Shown here: in pieces, positions 1 to 8,070 of the stretch
Numbering within the stretch: position 1 is the stretch's first letter
Layout: every line of letters begins with the position of its first letter
Origin: Oscillospiraceae bacterium
Lineage (GTDB): Bacteria > Bacillota > Clostridia > Oscillospirales > Oscillospiraceae
Direction: 5' to 3'
Length of the DNA stretch: 45,324 nt
Assembly: GCA_015067765.1 (NCBI GenBank)
Contig: SVLV01000011.1
Span: forward strand, 1 to 45,324
Notes under the pieces: generated by a model
Seen by the model: the letters and a program-made list of their open reading frames with translations, nothing else
Told to the model about the DNA's origin: nothing
Databases searched by the model: none
Position numbers and translations under genes: made by a program

Positions 1-73
1 ACCTTTTTCGAAAAAGTCAAAAAGCCCCAAAAACCCTGTAAAATAAAGGATTTTTAAAACTCTTGGTGAATAC

Positions 74-595
74 TTGACACGTGGAGACGACCTCGGTCGG
101 GTGGTAATTCCCAAGGAGATCCGCCGCACCATGCGCATCCGTGTTGGCGATCCGCTGGAGATCTACACCACCCGGGAGGGCGAGGTGGTCTTTAAGAAAT
201 ACTCGCTGATCGGCGGGCTGGAGGATTTTGCCGCCCAGTTCTGCGATACCCTCAGCCGCAGCACGGAGTTTACCGCCGCCGTCACCGACCGGGACACCAT
301 CATCGCCGTGTCCGGCAGCGGACGGCGGGAGTTGCTGGGCAAGCAGATCACCAGTCAACTGGAGGAACTGATGGAGCAGCGCAGCATCTACCAGCTGCAG
401 CCTCAGGAGACGCCCATCCCCGTCATCGCCGGCAGCGATACCCTCACCACCGCCGTGGCCGCCCCCATCCTCTGCGAGGGAGATGTGCTGGGTCTGGTTC
501 TGTTTGTGTCCGACGGCGGGCAGCTGCCCGGTGACGGAGAATACAAGCTGGCGCAGACCGTGGCGGCCTTCCTGGGCAAGCACATGGAGAGCTGA
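74..595 (+). CDS. spoVT: SpoVT-like AbrB-family sporulation regulator with replaced 5' end
   Basis: This protein resembles stage V sporulation protein T, a DNA-binding regulator active in the forespore. The AbrB-type signature DDLGRVVIPKEIRR lies at residues 5-18. It is followed by a C-terminal GAF-like sensor domain (about residues 55-173). In SpoVT the AbrB domain normally starts about ten codons earlier, with a strand like MKATGIVRRI. Here those codons are absent: homology begins abruptly at the GAC GAC codons near position 83. The only available start is a TTG at 74 with no convincing ribosome binding site, and the frame is open upstream only to a TAA at 44-46. The sequence before 74 is AT-rich and unlike the GC-rich gene body. 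The first beta strand of the swapped-hairpin fold is therefore missing or altered, so DNA binding may be impaired. The gene is followed by a strong bidirectional terminator. Family assignment is secure; function of this copy is doubtful. Confidence 0.8.
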   Translation: MTRGDDLGRVVIPKEIRRTMRIRVGDPLEIYTTREGEVVFKKYSLIGGLEDFAAQFCDTLSRSTEFTAAVTDRDTIIAVSGSGRRELLGKQITSQLEELMEQRSIYQLQPQETPIPVIAGSDTLTTAVAAPILCEGDVLGLVLFVSDGGQLPGDGEYKLAQTVAAFLGKHMES

Positions 596-596
596 A

Positions 597-628
597 AAAA
601 CGGCAGACCCCGCAGGGTCTGCCGTTTT
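597..628. terminator. Bidirectional rho-independent terminator between spoVT and the TPM gene
   Basis: A 10-bp GC-rich stem, CGGCAGACCC / GGGTCTGCCG with a CGCA loop, is flanked by A-run and T-run on either side. It can end both spoVT (+) and the xpaC-telA-TPM operon (-), which converge here. Confidence 0.85.
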
Positions 629-640
629 CCTTTTTGCTTT

Positions 641-1603
641 TTATCTGCGGCCACCGCCGAAGCCACCGCGACCGCCGCGGCTGCCGCCACGGGATCCGCC
701 AAAGCCACCGCGGGAACCACCGCTGCGGGAACCGCCGCCAAATCCGCCGCGACTGCCGCCAAAGCTGCCACGGTTACCACCGCCAAACCCGCTGCCGCGG
801 TGAATGGTGGAGGGACCTCCCGTGGGCGGCTTGGCCGGACGGAAGGGCATGCCGCCTCTGGGGGGTGCAGAGGGTCTGCGAGGCGGTGCAGGACGGTAGG
901 GCCGTCTGCCCCAGAACACAGGATAATAGGGAATACCGGGCGTCACCACCACGCGGCGCCGATAGCGGGTATAGCGCACACGGTCCAGCGCCACCCACAG
1001 GGCGAACACCAAAATCAGCACCACGATGCCTGCCACCAAGCTGCCGGTCAGCCCGCCAGAGCCGCCCTCCCAGGGCACATATTCCCCGGCACCACCGCTC
1101 TGCTGCTTGAGGGCCTGCCCATAGAACACATCAGCCTGGCGGAAGAAGGACACCACTGCGGCATCCAAATCGCCCTTATAGTAATCGGGCTCGATGGCGC
1201 TCTGCAGCTTGTTCTGCTGGCTGCCTGTCATCACATAGGCCAGATTGTCGCCCAGGGCTACATAGTAGTCGTCGTTCTCCACCACCAGCAGCAGCATATC
1301 GTTGCTGCCCAGGCCCCATTTCTTGCCCAGTTCGTAGGCATAGTCCTCCAGATTCCAACCGTCTGCCGATTTCACGGCCGCCACGGCCACCACCGCATAG
1401 TAGCGGTCATTCCAGGTGTCGTTGTATTTCTGAGTGGTCTGCTCCGTGAAGTCGCTGAGCAGGTCGGACTCGTCGCTGACCCACTCATAGAGCTTGACCT
1501 CCGGCAGGTCTGCCGGCTTCTTCCAAATGCCATAGACGCTGGCGCCGAGGATGCACAACACCAGCACCACTACGGCAAAGCCACGCTTTTGATAAAATTT
1601 CAT
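641..1603 (-). CDS. TPM-domain membrane protein with Gly/Arg-rich tail
   Basis: A 320-residue protein with an N-terminal membrane segment (about 8-26), an extracytoplasmic TPM (YgcG-type) domain at about 35-165, a second membrane segment at about 187-207, and a long C-terminal tail. The tail is first basic and proline-rich, then from about 265 to the end consists of repeated GGxRGGFGG-like blocks (an RG/RGG-type low-complexity region). TPM domains occur in photosystem II repair proteins and in poorly characterised bacterial envelope proteins; the reaction is not settled. The gene is last in the operon, 55 nt after telA, with a GAGAAGGAAG ribosome binding site just before ATG. The RGG tail is on the cytosolic side if the topology is N-in, TPM out, tail in. 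Its role is probably envelope maintenance or stress response together with TelA and XpaC, inferred only from linkage. Confidence 0.75.
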   Translation of the reverse strand: MKFYQKRGFAVVVLVLCILGASVYGIWKKPADLPEVKLYEWVSDESDLLSDFTEQTTQKYNDTWNDRYYAVVAVAAVKSADGWNLEDYAYELGKKWGLGSNDMLLLVVENDDYYVALGDNLAYVMTGSQQNKLQSAIEPDYYKGDLDAAVVSFFRQADVFYGQALKQQSGGAGEYVPWEGGSGGLTGSLVAGIVVLILVFALWVALDRVRYTRYRRRVVVTPGIPYYPVFWGRRPYRPAPPRRPSAPPRGGMPFRPAKPPTGGPSTIHRGSGFGGGNRGSFGGSRGGFGGGSRSGGSRGGFGGSRGGSRGGRGGFGGGRR

Positions 1604-1658
1604 CTTCCTTCTCCTTTCGAGGAGATCTGTCCGTCCGTTCCGGGACGGGATTCGGTTC

Positions 1659-2825
1659 TTAGCCTCTCAGCTCCAGCAGCTTCTGCTTCAGCTCGCCCTC
1701 GATGCGGCCCAGCTCAGCCTCGGCAGCCTGACGCTTGGCAGCGCCCTCCTTCTGGATGTTCAGTACTTCATCCAGCGTAGAGATCAGCTGCTGGTTGGTG
1801 TGCTGCAAGGTCTCAATATCCACCACAGAGCGCTCGGCCTCCTTGGCGGTAGCGATGGTGCCCATCTTCAGCGCCTCGGCATTCTTCTTCAGCAGCTCGT
1901 TGGTCATGTCGGTCACGGCGCTCTGAGCAGCGGTGGCCTGACGGCTGTGCTCCATGCCCAGGGCCAGCACCATCTGGCTCTTCCACAGAGGAATGGTGTT
2001 CACCAGAGAGGACTGGATCTTCTCGATCATCAGGGTGTCATTGTTCTGCAGCAGGCGGGTCTGGGGGCCCATCTGCACGGACACCATACGGGTCAGCTCC
2101 AGGTCGTGCAGCTTCTTCTCGAAGCGGTTGCACATATTGACCATGTCATTGTAGGCCTGTGCGTCCTCAGCCAGACCACTGGCCTCAGCCTTCTTGCGCA
2201 GCTCCTCCACCTCGCCGTTGCGCACCTCCTCCAGGCGCTTCTTGCCGGCCAGGATATACATGGTCAATTCCTTGTAGTACTTCAGATTCAGCTCATACAT
2301 CTGGTCAAACATGGCCACATCCTTGAGCAAGGTGATCTGATGCTTCTCCAGGGACTCGGCGATCTTGTCCACATTGGCTTCTACCTTGCTGTACTGTGCC
2401 TTCATGGACTCCAGCTTATTGCCGGCCTTCTTGAACAGGCCAAACAGGCCCTTCTTCTCCTCTTCACCGACGCCGAAGCCCTTCAGTTCCACCACCAGCT
2501 GGCTCAGGTCACCGCCGATCTCACCCAGATCCTTGCTGCGGACATTGTTCAGCGCATTCTCGGAGAAACTGGCCACACTTTTCTGGGCGGCAGCACCGTA
2601 CTGCAGCACCATATTGGTATCGCGGATATCGATCTTCTTGGAGAATTCCTCCACTGCCTTCTTCTCTTCCTCGGTCAGCAGCTTCTCATCCATCTCCACA
2701 GGCTCCACCTTCTTCTCTTCCACCTCGGGAACGGCGGGAGTGGTGGGATCCAACGTCAGCGTGGGGACAGCAGAGGCAACAGCGGTGGGCTCCAGGGTCA
2801 GCTCAGGCATCATGTTTTCGGTCAT
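1659..2825 (-). CDS. telA: TelA-family (toxic anion resistance) protein
   Basis: A 388-residue soluble protein of the TelA/YceH/YaaN family (Pfam TelA). Residues 1-50 are a Pro/Thr/Glu-rich leader; the rest is highly charged and predicted helical/coiled-coil, with the family-like segments GEIGGDLSQLVVELKGF and QMGPQTRLLQNNDTLM. TelA was named from tellurite resistance plasmids, and homologues in Firmicutes are linked to tolerance of toxic anions and cell-envelope antimicrobials; the mechanism is not known. A GGGAGGA ribosome binding site lies before the ATG. The gene sits between xpaC (45 nt upstream) and the TPM gene, matching the widespread xpaC-telA pair (yceG/H-like and xpaC-yaaN in Bacillus). 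No own promoter is evident, so it is probably transcribed from the xpaC promoter. Confidence 0.9.
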   Translation of the reverse strand: MTENMMPELTLEPTAVASAVPTLTLDPTTPAVPEVEEKKVEPVEMDEKLLTEEEKKAVEEFSKKIDIRDTNMVLQYGAAAQKSVASFSENALNNVRSKDLGEIGGDLSQLVVELKGFGVGEEEKKGLFGLFKKAGNKLESMKAQYSKVEANVDKIAESLEKHQITLLKDVAMFDQMYELNLKYYKELTMYILAGKKRLEEVRNGEVEELRKKAEASGLAEDAQAYNDMVNMCNRFEKKLHDLELTRMVSVQMGPQTRLLQNNDTLMIEKIQSSLVNTIPLWKSQMVLALGMEHSRQATAAQSAVTDMTNELLKKNAEALKMGTIATAKEAERSVVDIETLQHTNQQLISTLDEVLNIQKEGAAKRQAAEAELGRIEGELKQKLLELRG

Positions 2826-2870
2826 ATCGGTTTCCTCCCTTTTTATTTTACACAGATCTGAATTTGTTTC

Positions 2871-3581
2871 TTACAGTTCCAACTGGATGCCGCCGGATTC
2901 TTCTCCCGGCTCCTCCACGACGGGCTGCTGCACCGCACGGTGGACAGCATCCTCCACCAGGCCCTCCCGGGCCATCATGTTCTCCAGCACGGTGATATCA
3001 GTGGAAATATCCATTGCCTCGGCACCGAACAGGCTGTCCAGCTGCTTTTCGAAGGCAGTGACGATGGTACCCATCATATTCTCCACCCGCTCCATCGTGC
3101 CGCTGATGTTTTCACCGGATACTCCCTGCTCACCCATGCGGTCATAGGCATTGAGCAGCTTCAGCGTGGTGGGCAGGTAGTAGTTCATAAACTTGCGGAT
3201 CTGAGGCAGCTTGGCAGGCTCAGCCTGCACCTGCTGGAAGATCTTACCGGAGATCTCCTCCAGCCGGTCGATCTGACCGCTGATGGTCTCATCCTGAATA
3301 CTCTCGTTGAGGCGCTTCATCTCAGAGATGGCCATTTTCCCCTCAGCCACCATCTTATCCAGTGCCTCATTTCCGGTGCTGACAGGCTTCTCCGGTTCCT
3401 CGGGGACCTCCTCCACCACATCCTTGCAGAAGATGCGGGCCACAAAATAGGCCACTGCCGACGCAGCCAGAACTCCCAGAAAATGGATCAGCTTATGCAG
3501 GGGGAACAGCAGTGCGTACAGGACCCACACCACCGCCGCAGCGTAGATGGGGCCAGCCGATTTATGCACGATTTTCTTCAT
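2871..3581 (-). CDS. xpaC: XpaC-family membrane protein
   Basis: A 236-residue protein of the XpaC (5-bromo-4-chloroindolyl phosphate hydrolysis) family. Two hydrophobic segments near the N-terminus (about 10-25 and 27-45) anchor it to the membrane; the remaining part is a long cytosolic helical domain containing two acidic linkers. The start at the ATG at 3581 was chosen because a GGGAGGG ribosome binding site lies 6 nt upstream; a longer reading frame exists but runs through the promoter. XpaC was named for an X-phos phenotype, but enzymatic activity has not been convincingly shown; the constant partnership with TelA suggests a joint role. It is the first gene of the xpaC-telA-TPM operon. 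Confidence 0.85.
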   Translation of the reverse strand: MKKIVHKSAGPIYAAAVVWVLYALLFPLHKLIHFLGVLAASAVAYFVARIFCKDVVEEVPEEPEKPVSTGNEALDKMVAEGKMAISEMKRLNESIQDETISGQIDRLEEISGKIFQQVQAEPAKLPQIRKFMNYYLPTTLKLLNAYDRMGEQGVSGENISGTMERVENMMGTIVTAFEKQLDSLFGAEAMDISTDITVLENMMAREGLVEDAVHRAVQQPVVEEPGEESGGIQLEL

Positions 3582-3618
3582 TCCGTCGCCCTCCCATGTT
3601 ACAGGCTTAGTTGTTGCT

Positions 3619-3647
3619 ATTATAACGCACCTTCCCCAAGGGGTCAA
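3619..3647 (-). promoter_or_regulatory. Sigma-A promoter for the xpaC-telA-TPM operon
   Basis: On the minus strand a TTGACC -35 box (3642-3647) and a perfect TATAAT -10 box (3619-3624) are separated by 17 nt, about 40 nt before the xpaC start codon. Confidence 0.75.
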
Positions 3648-3648
3648 G

Positions 3649-3685
3649 AAAAACGCAGAGGAGATGACCGCCGTCATCCCCTCTG
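3649..3685 (-). terminator. Rho-independent terminator after the MBL-fold hydrolase gene
   Basis: An inverted repeat with CAGAGG / CCTCTG at its base and GATGAC / GTCATC at its top, followed on the minus strand by a T-run, lies just past the stop codon of the upstream minus-strand gene and before the xpaC promoter. Confidence 0.7.
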
Positions 3686-3688
3686 TTT

Positions 3689-4297
3689 TTATCGTTTCGG
3701 CACCGCGATCTGCCGCGGAGTCTGTGCGTCCAGGGAAAAGGATGCACCGGCCAAGCGGTGGATCCGCTCCGGCTCAAACTGGGCCAGGAAAGGCTCCAGC
3801 CTGCCGATATCATCAAAGCCAAATCCCGGTCCCCGGTAATGCATGGGAATCACCACCCGGGGTTTTACCTGTTCCATGACCTCTTTGGCCTGTACCGCAT
3901 TGATGGTATAGGTGCCGCCAATAGGCAGCAGCAGCGCATCACAGCCAGCCAATTCCTCCGCCTGCCGGTCCGTCAGCGGCTCTCCCAGATCCCCCAGATG
4001 TACCACTGTTAGTCCCTCCGCCCGGAACACATGCACCAGATTCTCTCCCCGCAGAGCGCCCTGCCGGTCGTCGTGCCAGGTCTTCAGCGTATGCACCGAA
4101 AAGGGGGACTCCCCGCCCTGCCGCAGTGCCACAGCCGGCAGATAATTGTGGTCAAAATGGTCGTGGCTGCAGAAGACAGCGTCCGCCTCCACCTGCAGAG
4201 GCCCGCAGCCGGGCACATCCGTATAGGGGTCCACCACCATTTTGTAGCCGCCTGACTCCAGCGAGAAGCAGGAGTGGCCCAACCAGGTAATCTGCAT
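3689..4297 (-). CDS. UPF0173/UlaG-like metallo-beta-lactamase-fold hydrolase
   Basis: A 202-residue single-domain metal-dependent hydrolase of the MBL fold, in the L-ascorbate-6-phosphate lactonase-like (UPF0173) group. The N-terminal ITWLGHSCF strand is typical of that group, the metal-binding HDHFDH motif lies at about residues 44-49, the metal ligand region HLGD at about 96-99, and a further histidine in PMHY near 157. The ATG at 4297 was chosen because a AAAGGAGG ribosome binding site precedes it by 8 nt; a longer frame upstream overlaps the promoter. It is monocistronic, with its own promoter and terminator. The substrate cannot be deduced: UPF0173 members are largely uncharacterised, and no sugar-acid genes lie nearby. 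Confidence 0.85.
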   Translation of the reverse strand: MQITWLGHSCFSLESGGYKMVVDPYTDVPGCGPLQVEADAVFCSHDHFDHNYLPAVALRQGGESPFSVHTLKTWHDDRQGALRGENLVHVFRAEGLTVVHLGDLGEPLTDRQAEELAGCDALLLPIGGTYTINAVQAKEVMEQVKPRVVIPMHYRGPGFGFDDIGRLEPFLAQFEPERIHRLAGASFSLDAQTPRQIAVPKR

Positions 4298-4322
4298 CGC
4301 AGTTCCTCCTTTGTTTTTTCTT

Positions 4323-4351
4323 ATCATATCCAATCTGCATGCCGATTGCAA
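4323..4351 (-). promoter_or_regulatory. Sigma-A promoter for the MBL-fold hydrolase
   Basis: Minus-strand TTGCAA (4346-4351) and TATGAT (4323-4328) with a 17-nt spacer, directly before the AAAGGAGG ribosome binding site. Confidence 0.65.
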
Positions 4352-4352
4352 G

Positions 4353-4386
4353 AAAAAACGGAGCCCCGCCCAAAGGCGGAGCTCCG
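4353..4386 (-). terminator. Rho-independent terminator of hppA
   Basis: A 12-bp stem (CGGAGCTCCGCC / GGCGGGGCTCCG on the minus strand, with one G-T pair) and a six-T run follow the pyrophosphatase stop codon. The T-run abuts the -35 box of the next gene. Confidence 0.85.
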
Positions 4387-4397
4387 CAGCAGGTTGC

Positions 4398-6488
<2,091 letters not shown>

Positions 6489-6514
6489 AATAGAGTTCCT
6501 CTTTCCTTTTTTGC

Positions 6515-6531
6515 CCCTCCGTGAGGGGTCT
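6515..6531. other. Short leader hairpin upstream of hppA
   Basis: A small stem GCCCCTC / GAGGGGT sits in the 5' leader of hppA. On the plus strand it is followed by seven T, resembling a terminator, but no plus-strand gene lies upstream. It could shield hppA from antisense transcription or influence leader stability. Confidence 0.4.
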
Positions 6532-6547
6532 TTTTTTGTTCCCACAT

Positions 6548-6577
6548 ATTATAAGAGTGCTCTTCTTTTTTCGTCAA
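6548..6577 (-). promoter_or_regulatory. Sigma-A promoter for hppA
   Basis: Minus-strand TTGACG (6572-6577) and TATAAT (6548-6553) separated by 18 nt, about 60 nt upstream of the hppA start. Confidence 0.7.
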
Positions 6578-6925
6578 ATTTCCAAATTATTTTTAAGCTT
6601 ATATAAATTATTTTCTTTACTTTGTAAATATTTTACCAATAACTTTTTCCGTGAAATAGTTGCTATTTTCCACCTCTTTCTCCATCAATTTCCTGTTTCG
6701 TTTGGGCCGTTAGCGAAATAATTCACACTTATTAACGAAACCTATACGATTATTTTCAATTAAAAAAATTTTTTTCAAGAACTTTTTTCACAAAAATAAA
6801 ACTCTTTTTCGTATTTTGAAAGAAAAAACTTTCTTCTGCATTTTCTTTCTTTTTCTTGCCATACAAATTTTTTCTCTTTTCATTTTCCGTTGTTTTGCAC
6901 AAATTCATTCTTTCTCCGCACAATC
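6578..6925. other. AT-rich intergenic region with no gene
   Basis: About 350 bases of very AT-rich DNA, with long pyrimidine-rich tracts on the plus strand, between the divergent hppA and oxidase promoters. No reading frame here has a credible start and ribosome binding site. It contains a perfect 8-bp inverted repeat GTTTCGTT (6695-6702) / AACGAAAC (6734-6741) that could be a regulator site. Otherwise I see nothing in it. Confidence 0.5.
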
Positions 6926-6954
6926 TTGCAAATCCCACGCGGCTCCGCTACAAT
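6926..6954 (+). promoter_or_regulatory. Sigma-A promoter for the alpha-hydroxy-acid oxidase gene
   Basis: TTGCAA (6926-6931) and TACAAT (6949-6954) with a 17-nt spacer, about 40 nt before the start codon. Confidence 0.7.
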
Positions 6955-6994
6955 ACTGTTGACAGATATTTTCCCTTTCCAAGGAGGTCATTCC

Positions 6995-8017
6995 ATGGAC
7001 TATCAGCAGATCCTGCAGCAGGCACGAACCTGCATCGGCCCCTACTGCAAAGCCTGTCCTGTCTGCAACGGCCAGGCCTGCAAAAACACCATCCCCGGCC
7101 CCGGTGCCAAAGGGATGGGTGTCACCTTCCAGCGCAACTACAACAAGTGGCAGGAGATCCTGGTGCAGATGGATACCATCTGTGAGAACAAACCCGTGGA
7201 TAGCCATTTCGATTTCTTCGGACTCTCTGTGGATGCCCCCATTTTCGCTGCCCCTGTGGGCGCTCTGACTCTCCACTACGGGGACCACATGGACGATCTG
7301 ACCTTCAATGATATTCTGGTGCCGGCATGCAGGCAGGCAGGTATCGCCGCTTTCACCGGTGACGGTCAAAACCCCGCCGTGATGGAGGGTGCCCTTACCT
7401 CCATCCGGCAGGCAGGCGGCTGCGGCATCCCCACCATCAAGCCCTGGGACAGGGAGACCCTATTCTCCAAACTGGAGGCCGCCCGTCAGGTAAATCCTCC
7501 CGCCATCGCCATGGACATTGACGCCGCAGGCCTCCCATTTCTGCAGAATTTGACCCCACCCGCCGGCAGCAAGTCCGTCCGGGAGCTGCGGGAGATCATC
7601 GAGTTTGCACAAAAGCCTTTCCTTCTCAAGGGCATCATGACGGTGCAGGGTGCACGAAAGGCCCTGGAGGCCGGTGCCGCCGGCATTGTGGTGTCCAACC
7701 ACGGCGGCCGTGTGCTGGACCAGTGCCCCGCCACCGCAGAGGTCCTGCCGCAGATCGTCGAGGCAGTGGGCGGTCAGATGAAGATTTTGGTGGACGGCGG
7801 CATCCGCACCGGCACCGACGTATTCAAGGCACTGGCACTGGGAGCCGACGCCGTACTGATCGGCCGTCCCTTCGTGACCATGGTCTATGGCGGCGGTGCA
7901 GAAGGCGTTTCCCACTATGTTAAAAAGCTGATCGGCGAGCTGCGGGACACCATGGCCATGTGCGGCGTCCATAGCCTGTCCGAGATCGGACGGGAACAGG
8001 TATGGCTGGCCAAATGA
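6995..8017 (+). CDS. FMN-dependent alpha-hydroxy-acid oxidase/dehydrogenase-like protein with N-terminal Cys cluster
   Basis: A 340-residue TIM-barrel flavoprotein of the alpha-hydroxy-acid oxidizing family (lactate/glycolate oxidase, LldD relatives). The C-terminal half carries the canonical FMN and catalytic elements: LLKG with the flavin-contacting lysine at 212, SNHGGR with catalytic His236 and substrate-binding Arg239, VDGGIR at 266-271 and IGRP at 289-292. The N-terminus is unusual: instead of the usual tyrosine-bearing YYxxGA segment it has Cys13, Cys18, Cys21, Cys24 and Cys29 (C-x4-C-x2-C-x2-C-x4-C), which could bind an iron-sulfur cluster or zinc. The ATG at 6995 follows AAGGAGG by 7 nt. 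Because the organism is presumably anaerobic, the enzyme is more likely a dehydrogenase passing electrons elsewhere than an oxygen-using oxidase. Substrate unknown. The gene is monocistronic with promoter and terminator. Confidence 0.85.
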   Translation: MDYQQILQQARTCIGPYCKACPVCNGQACKNTIPGPGAKGMGVTFQRNYNKWQEILVQMDTICENKPVDSHFDFFGLSVDAPIFAAPVGALTLHYGDHMDDLTFNDILVPACRQAGIAAFTGDGQNPAVMEGALTSIRQAGGCGIPTIKPWDRETLFSKLEAARQVNPPAIAMDIDAAGLPFLQNLTPPAGSKSVRELREIIEFAQKPFLLKGIMTVQGARKALEAGAAGIVVSNHGGRVLDQCPATAEVLPQIVEAVGGQMKILVDGGIRTGTDVFKALALGADAVLIGRPFVTMVYGGGAEGVSHYVKKLIGELRDTMAMCGVHSLSEIGREQVWLAK

Positions 8018-8028
8018 CAACAATAAAA

Positions 8029-8061
8029 ACGCACGGTTCGAAATCGAACCGTGCGTTTTTT
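8029..8061. terminator. Bidirectional terminator between the oxidase and the TRAP permease
   Basis: A perfect 13-bp stem (ACGCACGGTTCGA at 8029-8041 with its complement at 8044-8056) flanked by A-run and T-run lies between two convergent stop codons. Confidence 0.9.
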
Positions 8062-8070
8062 CTGTGAATC

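Noticed and set aside
17-583. Long minus-strand frame opposite spoVT
   Set aside because: It is the antisense of the conserved SpoVT frame, with Gly/Ala/Asp/His-rich low-complexity composition and no ribosome binding site.
6515-6540. Plus-strand terminator-like hairpin after hppA start region
   Set aside because: No plus-strand gene precedes it; recorded as a leader hairpin of hppA rather than a terminator.
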